From: Streptosporangiaceae bacterium
GTDB taxonomy: Bacteria; Actinomycetota; Actinomycetes; Streptosporangiales; Streptosporangiaceae
Assembly: GCA_030043395.1 (NCBI GenBank)
Contig: JASHXW010000226.1
Coordinates: forward strand, 1-5,258
Reading direction: 5' to 3'
Length of the DNA: 5,258 nt
Positions 1-5,202 of the stretch are shown here, piece by piece. Under the pieces are notes generated by a model. That model saw only the letters and a list, made by a program, of their open reading frames with translations, did no database searches and was not told where the DNA came from. The position numbers and the translations under genes were made by a program. The number at the start of each line of letters is the position of its first letter. Positions within the stretch are counted from its first letter, which is position 1.

Positions 1-68
1 CGCTGCGCTCGGCCGCGGCCCCCGATCCGCGTGCCCATGGCATACCGAGCACGAAGGGCACTTTGTGA
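1..68 (+). CDS. hisB: Imidazoleglycerol-phosphate dehydratase, C-terminal end (partial)
   Basis: Only the last 21 codons and the stop are present (reading frame starts at base 3, TGA at 66-68). The peptide ends in GIPSTKGTL. The PSTKG tail is the conserved C-terminus of HisB (IGPD), the manganese enzyme that dehydrates imidazole-glycerol phosphate to imidazole-acetol phosphate in histidine synthesis. The catalytic His and Glu clusters lie upstream, outside the window. The stop codon overlaps the GTG start of hisH by four bases (GTGA at 65-68), and hisB directly before hisH is the usual actinobacterial order. The tail is short, but its match to the family signature and the context make the call fairly safe. 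Whether this HisB is mono- or bifunctional cannot be seen; in actinobacteria it is normally the monofunctional dehydratase. Confidence 0.87.
   Translation, partial: LRSAAAPDPRAHGIPSTKGTL
53..58 (+). promoter_or_regulatory. Ribosome binding site of hisH
   Basis: GAAGGG ends six bases before the GTG at 65. It lies inside the hisB coding end and supports this GTG as the hisH start. No ATG, GTG or TTG codon follows in frame before the conserved beta strand ([11 protein letters not shown]), so the start is well fixed. Confidence 0.6.
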
Positions 69-709
69 GCCCGGGCAGGGCCCGAGTCGTCGTGCTTGAC
101 TACGGCTCGGGGAATCTACGTTCAGCCTCCAGGGCCATCAGCCGGGCCGGGGCGGACGCATCGGTGACCTCCGATCCAGCCGAGGCGCTGAACGCCACGG
201 GACTCGTCGTGCCCGGCGTCGGAGCGTTCGCGGCGTGCATGGCCGGGCTACGGGCCGTGGGCGGGGACGAGGTGATCCGCAAGCGGCTTGCGGACGGGCG
301 CCCGGTGCTCGGGATCTGCGTAGGCATGCAGGTGCTGTTCGGATGCGGGCTCGAGCACGGCGAGCAGACCGCCGGCTGCGGGATCTGGCCCGGAGTGGTC
401 CAGCGGCTGCAGGCTCCTGTGCTGCCGCACATGGGCTGGAACGTCGTCAGCCCTCCGGATGGCAGTGCGCTGTTCGCGGGGATCGGGCAGCAGGAGCGGT
501 TCTACTTCGTGCATTCCTACGCGGTTACCACCTGGCCGAGTCTGGAACACGACCCAGTGGCCGGGCCTGCGGTGACCTGGGCTACCCATGGGCAGCGGTT
601 CGTCGCGGCAGTCGAGGACGGGCCCCTGTGCGCGACGCAGTTCCACCCGGAGAAATCCGGCGACACGGGGGCGGCGCTGCTGTCGAACTGGCTGGGAATG
701 ATCGCATGA
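65..709 (+). CDS. hisH: Imidazole glycerol phosphate synthase, glutamine amidotransferase subunit HisH
   Basis: HisH is the class I glutaminase subunit of imidazole-glycerol-phosphate synthase. It hydrolyses glutamine and passes ammonia to HisF in the cytoplasm. The 214-residue product has the normal family length. Visible motifs are the N-terminal DYGSGN (12-17), the oxyanion-strand PGVG (50-53), the nucleophile elbow GICVGMQ with Cys85, the PHMGWN segment (121-126) and the QFHPEKSG motif with His194 and Glu196, so the full Cys-His-Glu triad is present. The start is GTG at 65, overlapping the hisB stop by four bases and preceded by GAAGGG. The TGA at 707-709 overlaps the ATG of priA. The partner subunit HisF is encoded two genes downstream with priA between them, a common actinobacterial arrangement. 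Nothing suggests loss of function. Confidence 0.97.
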   Translation: MSPGRARVVVLDYGSGNLRSASRAISRAGADASVTSDPAEALNATGLVVPGVGAFAACMAGLRAVGGDEVIRKRLADGRPVLGICVGMQVLFGCGLEHGEQTAGCGIWPGVVQRLQAPVLPHMGWNVVSPPDGSALFAGIGQQERFYFVHSYAVTTWPSLEHDPVAGPAVTWATHGQRFVAAVEDGPLCATQFHPEKSGDTGAALLSNWLGMIA

Positions 710-1434
710 GCGAAAGGCTCACGCTGCTGCCGGCGGTCGACGTCGCGGACGGGCAGGCGGTCAGGCTCGTGCAGGGCGAAGCCGGAACCGAGACCCGCTA
801 CGGCGATCCGCTGGACGCCGCGATGGCCTGGCAGCGCGCCGGTGCGCAGTGGATCCACCTAGTCGACCTGGACGCCGCGTTCGGCCGGGGATCGAACGCC
901 GGGCTGCTGGCTGACGTGGTCAAGCGGCTCGATGTCGCGGTCGAGCTGTCGGGCGGTATCCGCGACGACGACTCGCTCGCGCGAGCGCTGGCCACCGGAT
1001 GCGAACGGGTCATCATCGGGACGGCTGCACTGGAGCAGCCGGACTGGGTCAGCCGCGTAATCTCCGATTTTGCAGAACGAATTGCCGTTGGGCTGGACGT
1101 CCGCGGCAGCCGGCTCGCCGCCCGCGGCTGGACAAAGCTGGGCGGGGAGCTACTCGACGTCCTGGACAGGCTTGAGTCCGATGGCTGCCGCAGGTACGTG
1201 GTCACGGACGTCGCCAGGGACGGCATGCTGTCCGGGCCGAACCTGGACCTGCTCCGCCAGGTCAGCGAGCTCACCGCGCGCCCGGTGATCGCCAGCGGCG
1301 GCGTGTCGTCGCTGGACGACCTGCGCGCGATCGCCGGGCTTGCCCCAGGCGGAGTCGAGGGTGCGATCGTCGGCAAGGCGCTGTACGCGGGCATGTTCAC
1401 GCTGGAGGAGGCGCTGGCGGCGGTGCGGACGTGA
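706..1434 (+). CDS. priA: Bifunctional phosphoribosyl isomerase A (HisA/TrpF, PriA)
   Basis: This is a (beta-alpha)8-barrel isomerase of 242 residues. HisA activity converts ProFAR to PRFAR, the substrate of HisHF. The actinobacterial PriA subfamily also isomerises phosphoribosyl anthranilate in tryptophan synthesis. The two catalytic aspartates are visible: Asp12 in LLPAVDV and Asp168 in VVTDVARDG. PriA-like features include Arg20 in AVRLVQG, the segment [16 protein letters not shown] (49-64), ELSGGIRDD (80-88) and the loop-5 residues Arg140 and Trp142 (AARGW). In Mycobacterium tuberculosis PriA the equivalent Arg and Trp move to fit either substrate. Their retention argues for the dual-function form rather than a HisA- or TrpF-only derivative; that is inference. 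The ATG at 706 overlaps the hisH stop (ATGA), and the TGA at 1432-1434 overlaps the GTG of hisF. A separate trpF gene may be absent from the genome, but this window cannot show that. Confidence 0.95.
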   Translation: MSERLTLLPAVDVADGQAVRLVQGEAGTETRYGDPLDAAMAWQRAGAQWIHLVDLDAAFGRGSNAGLLADVVKRLDVAVELSGGIRDDDSLARALATGCERVIIGTAALEQPDWVSRVISDFAERIAVGLDVRGSRLAARGWTKLGGELLDVLDRLESDGCRRYVVTDVARDGMLSGPNLDLLRQVSELTARPVIASGGVSSLDDLRAIAGLAPGGVEGAIVGKALYAGMFTLEEALAAVRT

Positions 1435-2285
1435 ACGCCCTGGCTGGCTCCTTGCCTGGCGGTTCCGGCAGCGGCGGGCCGGCGAGCACGGTCGCTGTCC
1501 GGGTTATCCCGTGCCTGGACGTGGACGGCGGGCGGGTAGTCAAGGGCGTGAACTTCCGCGGCCTGCGGGATGCCGGCGACCCCGTCGAGCTGGCCGCGGC
1601 GTATGACGCCGAAGGCGCGGACGAGCTGGTGTTCCTGGACATCACGGCATCCAGCCAGGGCCGGGCCACCATGCTGGGGGTGGTGGCCGCCGCGGCTGAC
1701 CAGGTGTTCATCCCGCTCACCGTGGGCGGCGGCGTGCGCAGCGCTGACGACGTCGACTCGCTGCTGCGCGCCGGGGCCGACAAGGTGGCCCTGAATACCG
1801 CAGCGATCGCCAGGCCCGAATTGCTGGGCGAGGTGGCGGCCAGGTTCGGCTCGCAGTGCGTGGTCGTGTCGGTGGACGCGCGCCGGGTGCCCGCGAGCTC
1901 TGGCGGGGCTGGCGGGCCCAGCGGCTTCGAGGTGACGACGCATGGCGGGCGGGTCGGCACGGGCATCGACGCGCTCGAGTGGGCGGAGCGCGCGGCCGAG
2001 CTTGGCGCCGGTGAGATCCTGCTGAACTCCATGGACGCCGACGGCACGAAGGCCGGGTTTGACCTCGAGCTGATCTCAGCGGTCCGCGCCGTGGTCGGCG
2101 TCCCCGTCGTCGCCAGCGGCGGCGCGGGGAAGGCGGGGGACTTCGTTCCGGCTGTGCGCGCAGGCGCCGACGCGGTGCTGGCCGCCAGCCTGTTCCATTT
2201 CGGTGAGCTGCGCGTCGCGCAGGTCAAGGAGTCTTTGGCGGCGGCCGGGTTGCCGGTGCGCCTGAGCGAGCGTGGAGAGACATGA
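1431..2285 (+). CDS. hisF: Imidazole glycerol phosphate synthase, cyclase subunit HisF
   Basis: HisF is the cyclase barrel of the HisHF complex. It joins ammonia from HisH with PRFAR to give imidazole-glycerol phosphate and AICAR. The catalytic acids are Asp30 in RVIPCLDVD and Asp202 in [15 protein letters not shown], matching Asp11 and Asp130 of the Thermotoga enzyme; Lys38 in VVKGVNF matches Lys19. Other conserved segments are LTVGGGVRS (96-104), GADKVALNT (115-123) and ASGGAGK (228-234). The product has 284 residues against about 255 for the family. The excess comes from a Gly/Ser-rich N-terminal extension (about 1-20) and a small Gly/Ser-rich loop at 154-164. GTG at 1431 overlaps the priA stop by four bases. 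The only other in-frame candidate near the N-terminus is TTG at 1452, which still leaves an extension. The spacing of a GGAGGAGG run (1404-1411) is too long to be a normal ribosome binding site, so initiation probably depends on coupling. Confidence 0.96.
   Translation: MNALAGSLPGGSGSGGPASTVAVRVIPCLDVDGGRVVKGVNFRGLRDAGDPVELAAAYDAEGADELVFLDITASSQGRATMLGVVAAAADQVFIPLTVGGGVRSADDVDSLLRAGADKVALNTAAIARPELLGEVAARFGSQCVVVSVDARRVPASSGGAGGPSGFEVTTHGGRVGTGIDALEWAERAAELGAGEILLNSMDADGTKAGFDLELISAVRAVVGVPVVASGGAGKAGDFVPAVRAGADAVLAASLFHFGELRVAQVKESLAAAGLPVRLSERGET
2274..2278 (+). promoter_or_regulatory. Ribosome binding site of hisI
   Basis: GGAGA ends three bases before the ATG at 2282, within the last codons of hisF. 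Spacing is short but the match is good, and it supports ATG 2282 as the start, giving the ATGA overlap with the hisF stop. Confidence 0.5.
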
Positions 2286-2665
2286 CCGTGCCTGGAGGCG
2301 CTGCGACGCCGGCGTCCGGGCTTGACCCGGGGATCGCGGCCAGGCTGAAGCGCGACGCGGCCGGGCTGTTCCCGGCGATCGCCCAGCAGTACGACACCGG
2401 CGAGGTGCTCATGCTCGCGTGGATGGACGACGAGGCGCTGCACCGGACGCTGACTACCGGCCGGTGTACCTACTGGTCGCGCAGCCGCCAGGAGTACTGG
2501 GTGAAGGGCGATACCTCGGGTCACGTTCAGCTGGTCAAGTCAGTCGCGCTCGACTGCGACGGCGACACCGTGCTCGTCCGGGTCGACCAGGCCGGGGGAG
2601 CCTGCCACACCGGCGACCGGACCTGCTTCGACGCTGACGTCCTGCTCGCGGAGCCGCCAGCCTGA
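2282..2665 (+). CDS. hisI: Phosphoribosyl-AMP cyclohydrolase HisI (monofunctional)
   Basis: HisI opens the adenine ring of phosphoribosyl-AMP to give ProFAR, the substrate of PriA. It is a zinc- and magnesium-dependent cytoplasmic enzyme that works as a homodimer. The 127-residue product covers one PRA-CH domain. Visible family segments are [11 protein letters not shown] (43-53), [24 protein letters not shown] (58-81, given by ends and key residues W65, S66, R67) and the metal region DCDGD (91-95) with [11 protein letters not shown] (106-116). Cys92, Cys108 and Cys115 match the zinc ligands of the archaeal enzyme, and Asp91, Asp93 and Asp95 the magnesium-binding acids. There is no HisE (PRA-PH) domain, as expected in actinobacteria where hisE is separate. 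The ATG overlaps the hisF stop by four bases. It is the last his gene in the window, and a 105-base gap follows. Confidence 0.96.
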   Translation: MTVPGGAATPASGLDPGIAARLKRDAAGLFPAIAQQYDTGEVLMLAWMDDEALHRTLTTGRCTYWSRSRQEYWVKGDTSGHVQLVKSVALDCDGDTVLVRVDQAGGACHTGDRTCFDADVLLAEPPA

Positions 2666-2708
2666 CCTGGCCCGCTGCGCATGCGAATGATCATGGAGCA
2701 CAGCACTG

Positions 2709-2739
2709 TCCCGCTGAGTGGGTAGGAGAGTGAGCGGGA
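2709..2739 (+). promoter_or_regulatory. Small hairpin between hisI and the response regulator gene
   Basis: TCCCGCT (2709-2715) and AGCGGGA (2733-2739) are perfect seven-base inverted arms around a 17-base loop. No T tract follows, so it is a weak terminator candidate. The right arm shares GGGA with the purine-rich GGGAGGG at 2736-2742, so it could instead mask a ribosome binding site. No convincing -35/-10 pair is visible in the 105-base spacer, so it is unclear whether the two-component genes have their own promoter here. Confidence 0.3.
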
Positions 2740-2744
2740 GGGCG

Positions 2745-2774
2745 ATGTCTGGCAAGGCGATGAGGCGCTGGTGA
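2745..2774 (+). CDS. Possible nine-codon leader ORF coupled to the response regulator
   Basis: ATG at 2745 follows the strong purine-rich GGGAGGG (2736-2742) and reads MSGKAMRRW before a TGA at 2772-2774. That stop overlaps the GTG start of the response regulator as GTGA, the same four-base junction used throughout the upstream his genes. The spacing from GGAGG to the ATG is only three to four bases, shorter than usual. The peptide itself is not recognised and may matter only for translational coupling. It could also be a chance short frame. Confidence 0.25.
   Translation: MSGKAMRRW
2762..2765 (+). promoter_or_regulatory. Weak ribosome binding site of the response regulator
   Basis: GAGG ends five bases before GTG 2771. 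It is a short match, but no other in-frame ATG, GTG or TTG occurs between the upstream in-frame TAG (2723-2725) and this GTG, so the start is decided by exclusion and by the position of the receiver's first beta strand. Confidence 0.4.
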
Positions 2775-3475
2775 CGGCGACTGTCCTAGTGGTAGAAGAC
2801 GAGCGCAAGCTCAGGGATCTCGTGCGCTCCTACCTCGAGCGGGCGGGGTTGTCGGTGCTGTCGACGGACTCCGGCGCCGAGGCGATCACGGTGGTGGAGA
2901 AGTCCGCTCCTGACCTGATCATCCTCGACCTGGGCCTGCCGGACGTGCCTGGCGAGGCGGTGGCGCGCGAGGTCAGGGCGGTCAGCTCGACGCCGATCCT
3001 GATGCTGACCGCGAAGACGAGCGGGGAAGACAGGATCGCCGGCTTGGAGCTGGGGGCCGACGATTACGTGGCCAAGCCGTTCAGCCCGCGTGAGCTCGTC
3101 CTGCGCGTGCAAGCGATCTTGCGTCGCAACTCGGCGCGTGAGCAGGACCTGGGCGTCAGCAGCTTCGGAGACGGCACGCTGGTCATCGACCAGCCGCGCC
3201 GGGAGGTCCGGGTCCGAGGCGATGCCGTGGTCCTGACACCGACGGAGTGGGGCATCCTCATGGCACTGGCCACCGTGCCCGGACGGGTCTATTCACGGTT
3301 CGAGCTGATCAACCGGGTGCGCGGGTACGACTTCGAAGGTTATGAGAGGACAGTCGACTCGCACGTGAAGAACCTTCGCCGCAAGATCGAGAAAGACCCG
3401 GCCGACCCCGAAATCGTCCAGACCGTGCTCGGAAGCGGCTACCGGCTTGGGCTGATCAGGGATGGCAAGGCCTAG
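2771..3475 (+). CDS. OmpR/PhoB-family response regulator transcription factor
   Basis: This is a 234-residue cytoplasmic DNA-binding response regulator, the usual length for the family. The receiver domain (about 3-120) has the acidic pair Glu9-Asp10 (VVEDE), the phospho-acceptor Asp53 in LIILDLGLPD, Thr80 in LMLTAK and Lys102 in VAKPFSP, so it should be phosphorylatable. The C-terminal winged helix (about 131-229) shows LTPTEWGIL, the recognition-helix region YERTVDSHVKNLRRKI (191-206) and the wing GSGYRLG (221-227). These mark it as an OmpR/PhoB type that binds tandem DNA repeats as a dimer. The start is GTG at 2771. The stop lies inside the histidine kinase gene (14-base overlap), so the two are a cognate pair translated together. 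The signal and regulon are unknown. A repeat of the type bound by this family lies downstream at 5005-5048. Gene symbol left blank because several paralogues look alike. Confidence 0.95.
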   Translation: MTATVLVVEDERKLRDLVRSYLERAGLSVLSTDSGAEAITVVEKSAPDLIILDLGLPDVPGEAVAREVRAVSSTPILMLTAKTSGEDRIAGLELGADDYVAKPFSPRELVLRVQAILRRNSAREQDLGVSSFGDGTLVIDQPRREVRVRGDAVVLTPTEWGILMALATVPGRVYSRFELINRVRGYDFEGYERTVDSHVKNLRRKIEKDPADPEIVQTVLGSGYRLGLIRDGKA

Positions 3476-4817
3476 CCGCCCGATACTGGGCATCGGCCGG
3501 CTCGGGCGACTGCTGGTCCTGGCCTTCGTGGCCCTGGCTCTTGCCGGCATCCTGATCGACTCGGTGCTCGACGAGGAGAGCGTCGGGCCTGACATCACCA
3601 ACGTGGTCTCCCGCCAGGAGTCGGCCCTCGCCAGTGCGGTCGTCCTGATATCGAGCGCGGCCTACCAGGGAGTGGGCTGGAAGCACGCGAATCTCGACCC
3701 TGTCTTCGACCTCGCCGCGCAAGCCGGAGCTGGCATCCAGATCCGTGATACGCGCGGGCGGCTGATCGGCCAGTCGCTGCACTTCGCGTCCTACCCGGCG
3801 ATGAACGAGCGCAGATCGGCGATCGTCGTGGGTGGACGGCAGGTCGGCCAGGTCAGGGTGAGGTTCAGCTCGCACGGCCTCGGTTCGATCACGCAGAACT
3901 TCGAAGCGGAGCAGATGCACGCGCGCATCGTGGCAGCCGTAGTTTCCGCGCTGCTGGCCATCGTGGTGTCGCTATTCATGACCCGGCTGATCGTCGGCCC
4001 GCTCGACCGGATGCTCGAGGTGTCACGTGCCCGAGGAGCGGGCGACCGCCTGGCCCGGCTCGAACCGGTCGCGGGGGTCGGCGTCGTCCGGGAGCTCCTG
4101 GAGGACTTCAACCGCACAGCCGACATCGTCGACCTGCAAGATCGCGTGCGGCGCAATCTCGTGGCGAACGTCGCCCACGAGCTCCGCACGCCGATCGCTG
4201 TCCTCCAGGCGGGACACGAGGCAATGCTCGACGGCGTCAGCGAGCCAACCACGGGGAATCTCAGCTCGTTGCGCGACGAGGTGCTGCGACTGGCCAGGAT
4301 GGTGGACGACCTGCAGTCGCTCGCCTCAGCGGAAGCCGCCGCGCTGCAGATGACCTTCACCCCGCACGACCTCGCGCAGATCGCCGAGGAGGCTGCCGCG
4401 AGCCAGCACGACTCGTACGACCAGAAGGGCATCCAGCTCGTCACTAACCTCCGGCCGGTCTCTATCAGCTGTGACGAAGGTCGAATAAGAGAGATAGTGA
4501 GCAATTTGCTAACTAATGCCTTGAAGTACACCTCGAGATTGGGACGGGTGATGCTCACGGTCGGGCCCGCGGATGGCCAGGCGATACTGCAGGTCAAGGA
4601 CACCGGTGTCGGCATCCCGGCGGAAGAGCTCCCCTTCGTGACCGAGCGGTTCTTCCGCGGGCAGGAGGCCGCGCACCTGGCGGCGGGCAGCGGGTTCGGG
4701 CTCACGATCGTCAGCGAACTTGTCCGCGCGCACCACGGCCAGCTCGTCATCGCCAGCGAGCAAGGCCTGGGCACGACTGTCACGGTCAGGCTTCCGCTGA
4801 CCAAAGCGTTGCGCTGA
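3462..4817 (+). CDS. Two-component sensor histidine kinase, HAMP type, membrane-bound
   Basis: This 451-residue kinase is the cognate partner of the upstream regulator, starting at ATG 3462, 14 bases before that gene's stop ends. A first transmembrane helix (about 15-34) is followed by an extracytoplasmic sensor of about 120 residues (35-154). In that sensor, 90-135 (IQIRDTRGRLIGQS, then GGRQVGQVRVRF) looks like a PAS/Cache-like beta sheet; the ligand cannot be told. A second transmembrane helix (about 156-177) leads into HAMP (about 176-228, conserved Pro180). HisKA has His239 in NVAHELRTP, with Glu240 and Thr243 forming the ExxT motif of kinases that also dephosphorylate their partner. The HATPase domain has the N box with Asn348 and Asn352, G1 box DTGVGIP (380-386), F box ERFFRG (395-400) and G2 box GSGFGLTIV (409-417). 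All catalytic motifs are intact. Codons around the N box (341-361) are unusually AT-rich. Arrangement is BaeS/PrrB-like, but orthology is not claimed. Confidence 0.95.
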   Translation: MARPSRPILGIGRLGRLLVLAFVALALAGILIDSVLDEESVGPDITNVVSRQESALASAVVLISSAAYQGVGWKHANLDPVFDLAAQAGAGIQIRDTRGRLIGQSLHFASYPAMNERRSAIVVGGRQVGQVRVRFSSHGLGSITQNFEAEQMHARIVAAVVSALLAIVVSLFMTRLIVGPLDRMLEVSRARGAGDRLARLEPVAGVGVVRELLEDFNRTADIVDLQDRVRRNLVANVAHELRTPIAVLQAGHEAMLDGVSEPTTGNLSSLRDEVLRLARMVDDLQSLASAEAAALQMTFTPHDLAQIAEEAAASQHDSYDQKGIQLVTNLRPVSISCDEGRIREIVSNLLTNALKYTSRLGRVMLTVGPADGQAILQVKDTGVGIPAEELPFVTERFFRGQEAAHLAAGSGFGLTIVSELVRAHHGQLVIASEQGLGTTVTVRLPLTKALR

Positions 4818-4829
4818 AAGCCGGCGTGC

Positions 4830-4899
4830 CCGCACCTGACCGCGGCGCAGGACCCTGAACCCCCCGATTCGGATCCTGCCTCCACGCGGTCAGGCGCGG
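4830..4899 (+). terminator. Large hairpin after the kinase gene, probable terminator without U tract
   Basis: The arms 4830-4844 and 4885-4899 pair at 14 of 15 positions, with one A-C mismatch (4834/4895). They include a perfect ten-base block, CCTGACCGCG against CGCGGTCAGG. Inside the 40-base loop a second stem forms: GCAGGA (4847-4852) with TCCTGC (4874-4879), continuing past a mismatch with two more C-G pairs and then GAA/TTC (4857-4859 with 4868-4870). The structure begins 12 bases after the kinase stop. No T run follows, as is common for actinobacterial I-shaped terminators. Being a palindrome it could act in both directions. Its place after the last gene of a transcription unit supports termination, but this is inference from shape. 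Confidence 0.55.
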
Positions 4900-5004
4900 C
4901 CACCGGCGAGGATGGCGGCCAGCCGTGCCCCCAAGGTGGCCAGCCAGCTCATCCCCTTCCCCCACGGAAGCGCTTGGCGCGTTCACCTGAGATAACAATC
5001 CCGA

Positions 5005-5048
5005 CTTGGCGAGGACGTGGACCAGGTGTGGAGGTGATGTGGAGATAA
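5005..5048 (+). promoter_or_regulatory. Four 11-bp phased repeats, candidate OmpR/PhoB-type operator
   Basis: Four consecutive 11-base units start at 5005, 5016, 5027 and 5038. Their first seven bases are CTTGGCG, CGTGGAC, TGTGGAG and TGTGGAG. The last two are identical and separated by exactly four bases, a 7-4-7 direct repeat. Positions 3-5 (TGG) are the same in all four and GTGGA in the last three. OmpR/PhoB-family regulators such as PhoB and Streptomyces PhoP bind 7-base direct repeats with 4-base spacers in this way. A regulator of that family is encoded just upstream (2771-3475), so this may be its binding site. That it binds here is inference; four short G-rich units can arise by chance in such DNA. 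Confidence 0.4.
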
Positions 5049-5064
5049 GCGAGTCGCGCCACTA

Positions 5065-5070
5065 GTTAAT
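5065..5070 (+). promoter_or_regulatory. Possible -10 element downstream of the repeats
   Basis: GTTAAT matches TATAAT at four of six positions and lies 20 bases after the end of the last repeat heptamer (5044). There is no good -35 at the right distance (GAGATA at 5042-5047). That would fit a promoter in which an activator bound to the repeats replaces the -35. A second, equally weak candidate is TTGCTA (5150-5155) with ACTATT (5173-5178), 17 bases apart. Neither is convincing alone. Confidence 0.2.
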
Positions 5071-5193
5071 CGGCTGCCAGCGGTCGGCTCCGCCGGTACG
5101 ATTCAGCCCAAGTCGCTCGCTCGGAGCGCACGCGGGTCAGTCTCATTTATTGCTACTGATGGGCTATGCCAGACTATTCAGTACAGGTCCCAT

Positions 5194-5199
5194 GGAGGG
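5194..5199 (+). promoter_or_regulatory. Ribosome binding site of the methyltransferase gene
   Basis: GGAGGG ends three bases before ATG 5203 (four bases from GGAGG). It is the best Shine-Dalgarno match near the end of the window and supports the start. The nearby ATG at 5192 overlaps this element and is in another frame. Confidence 0.65.
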
Positions 5200-5202
5200 T
5201 AA

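Larger units (their letters stand above)
4818..5202. other. Non-coding intergenic region between the kinase and the methyltransferase
   Basis: No credible gene is seen in these 385 bases on either strand. From left to right it holds a large inverted repeat (4830-4899), a direct repeat of GGCCAGCC (4917-4924 and 4938-4945, 21 bases apart), an isolated GTTCACC (4981-4987), the 11-bp phased repeats (5005-5048), a -10-like GTTAAT (5065-5070), two small GC-rich hairpins (5077-5096 with six of seven pairs; 5114-5128 with CGCTC/GAGCG), and an AT-richer stretch of about 44% GC (5141-5190) before the ribosome binding site. The features from about 5000 onward look like a regulatory region for the gene starting at 5203. 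No tRNA or riboswitch signature was recognised. Confidence 0.7.

Noticed and set aside
235..705. Upstream in-frame extension of priA to an ATG at 235 inside hisH.
   Set aside because: The added residues are Arg/Ala/Gly-rich out-of-frame hisH sequence. PriA proteins start just before LLPAVDV, matching ATG 706.
798..2524. Two long minus-strand open frames (798-1943 and 1397-2524) opposite priA, hisF and hisI.
   Set aside because: Low-complexity Ala/Ser/Pro/Arg-rich products typical of antisense frames in GC-rich DNA. The + strand genes have intact catalytic motifs throughout.
2676..2694. Short palindromes (TGCGCA, ATGATCAT) just after hisI.
   Set aside because: Six to eight bases each, without spacing or repeat that suggests an operator.
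3791..4903. Minus-strand open frame of 370 codons opposite the kinase.
   Set aside because: Antisense shadow of the histidine kinase, with Ser/Arg/Thr-rich low-complexity sequence and no domain.
4917..4945. Direct repeat GGCCAGCC, two copies 21 bases apart.
   Set aside because: Eight-base GC-rich repeat with no palindromic partner or third copy; easily chance. Noted in the intergenic entry only.
4786..4998. Minus-strand open frame of 70 codons running from the intergenic region into the kinase 3' end.
   Set aside because: It starts with TTG at a poor ribosome-binding distance, crosses the large inverted repeat, overlaps a well-supported gene and resembles no known protein.
4981..4999. GTTCACC (a single PHO-box-like heptamer as bound by Streptomyces PhoP) and an overlapping lac-operator-like GATAACAAT.
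   Set aside because: The PHO heptamer has no partner 11 bases up- or downstream, and the lac-like nine-mer has no inverted half. Both are short enough to be chance.
5037..5048. Mini-ORF ATG TGG AGA TAA after GAGGTG.
   Set aside because: Only three codons with the ribosome-binding-like bases touching the ATG. The sequence is better explained as part of the 11-bp repeats.
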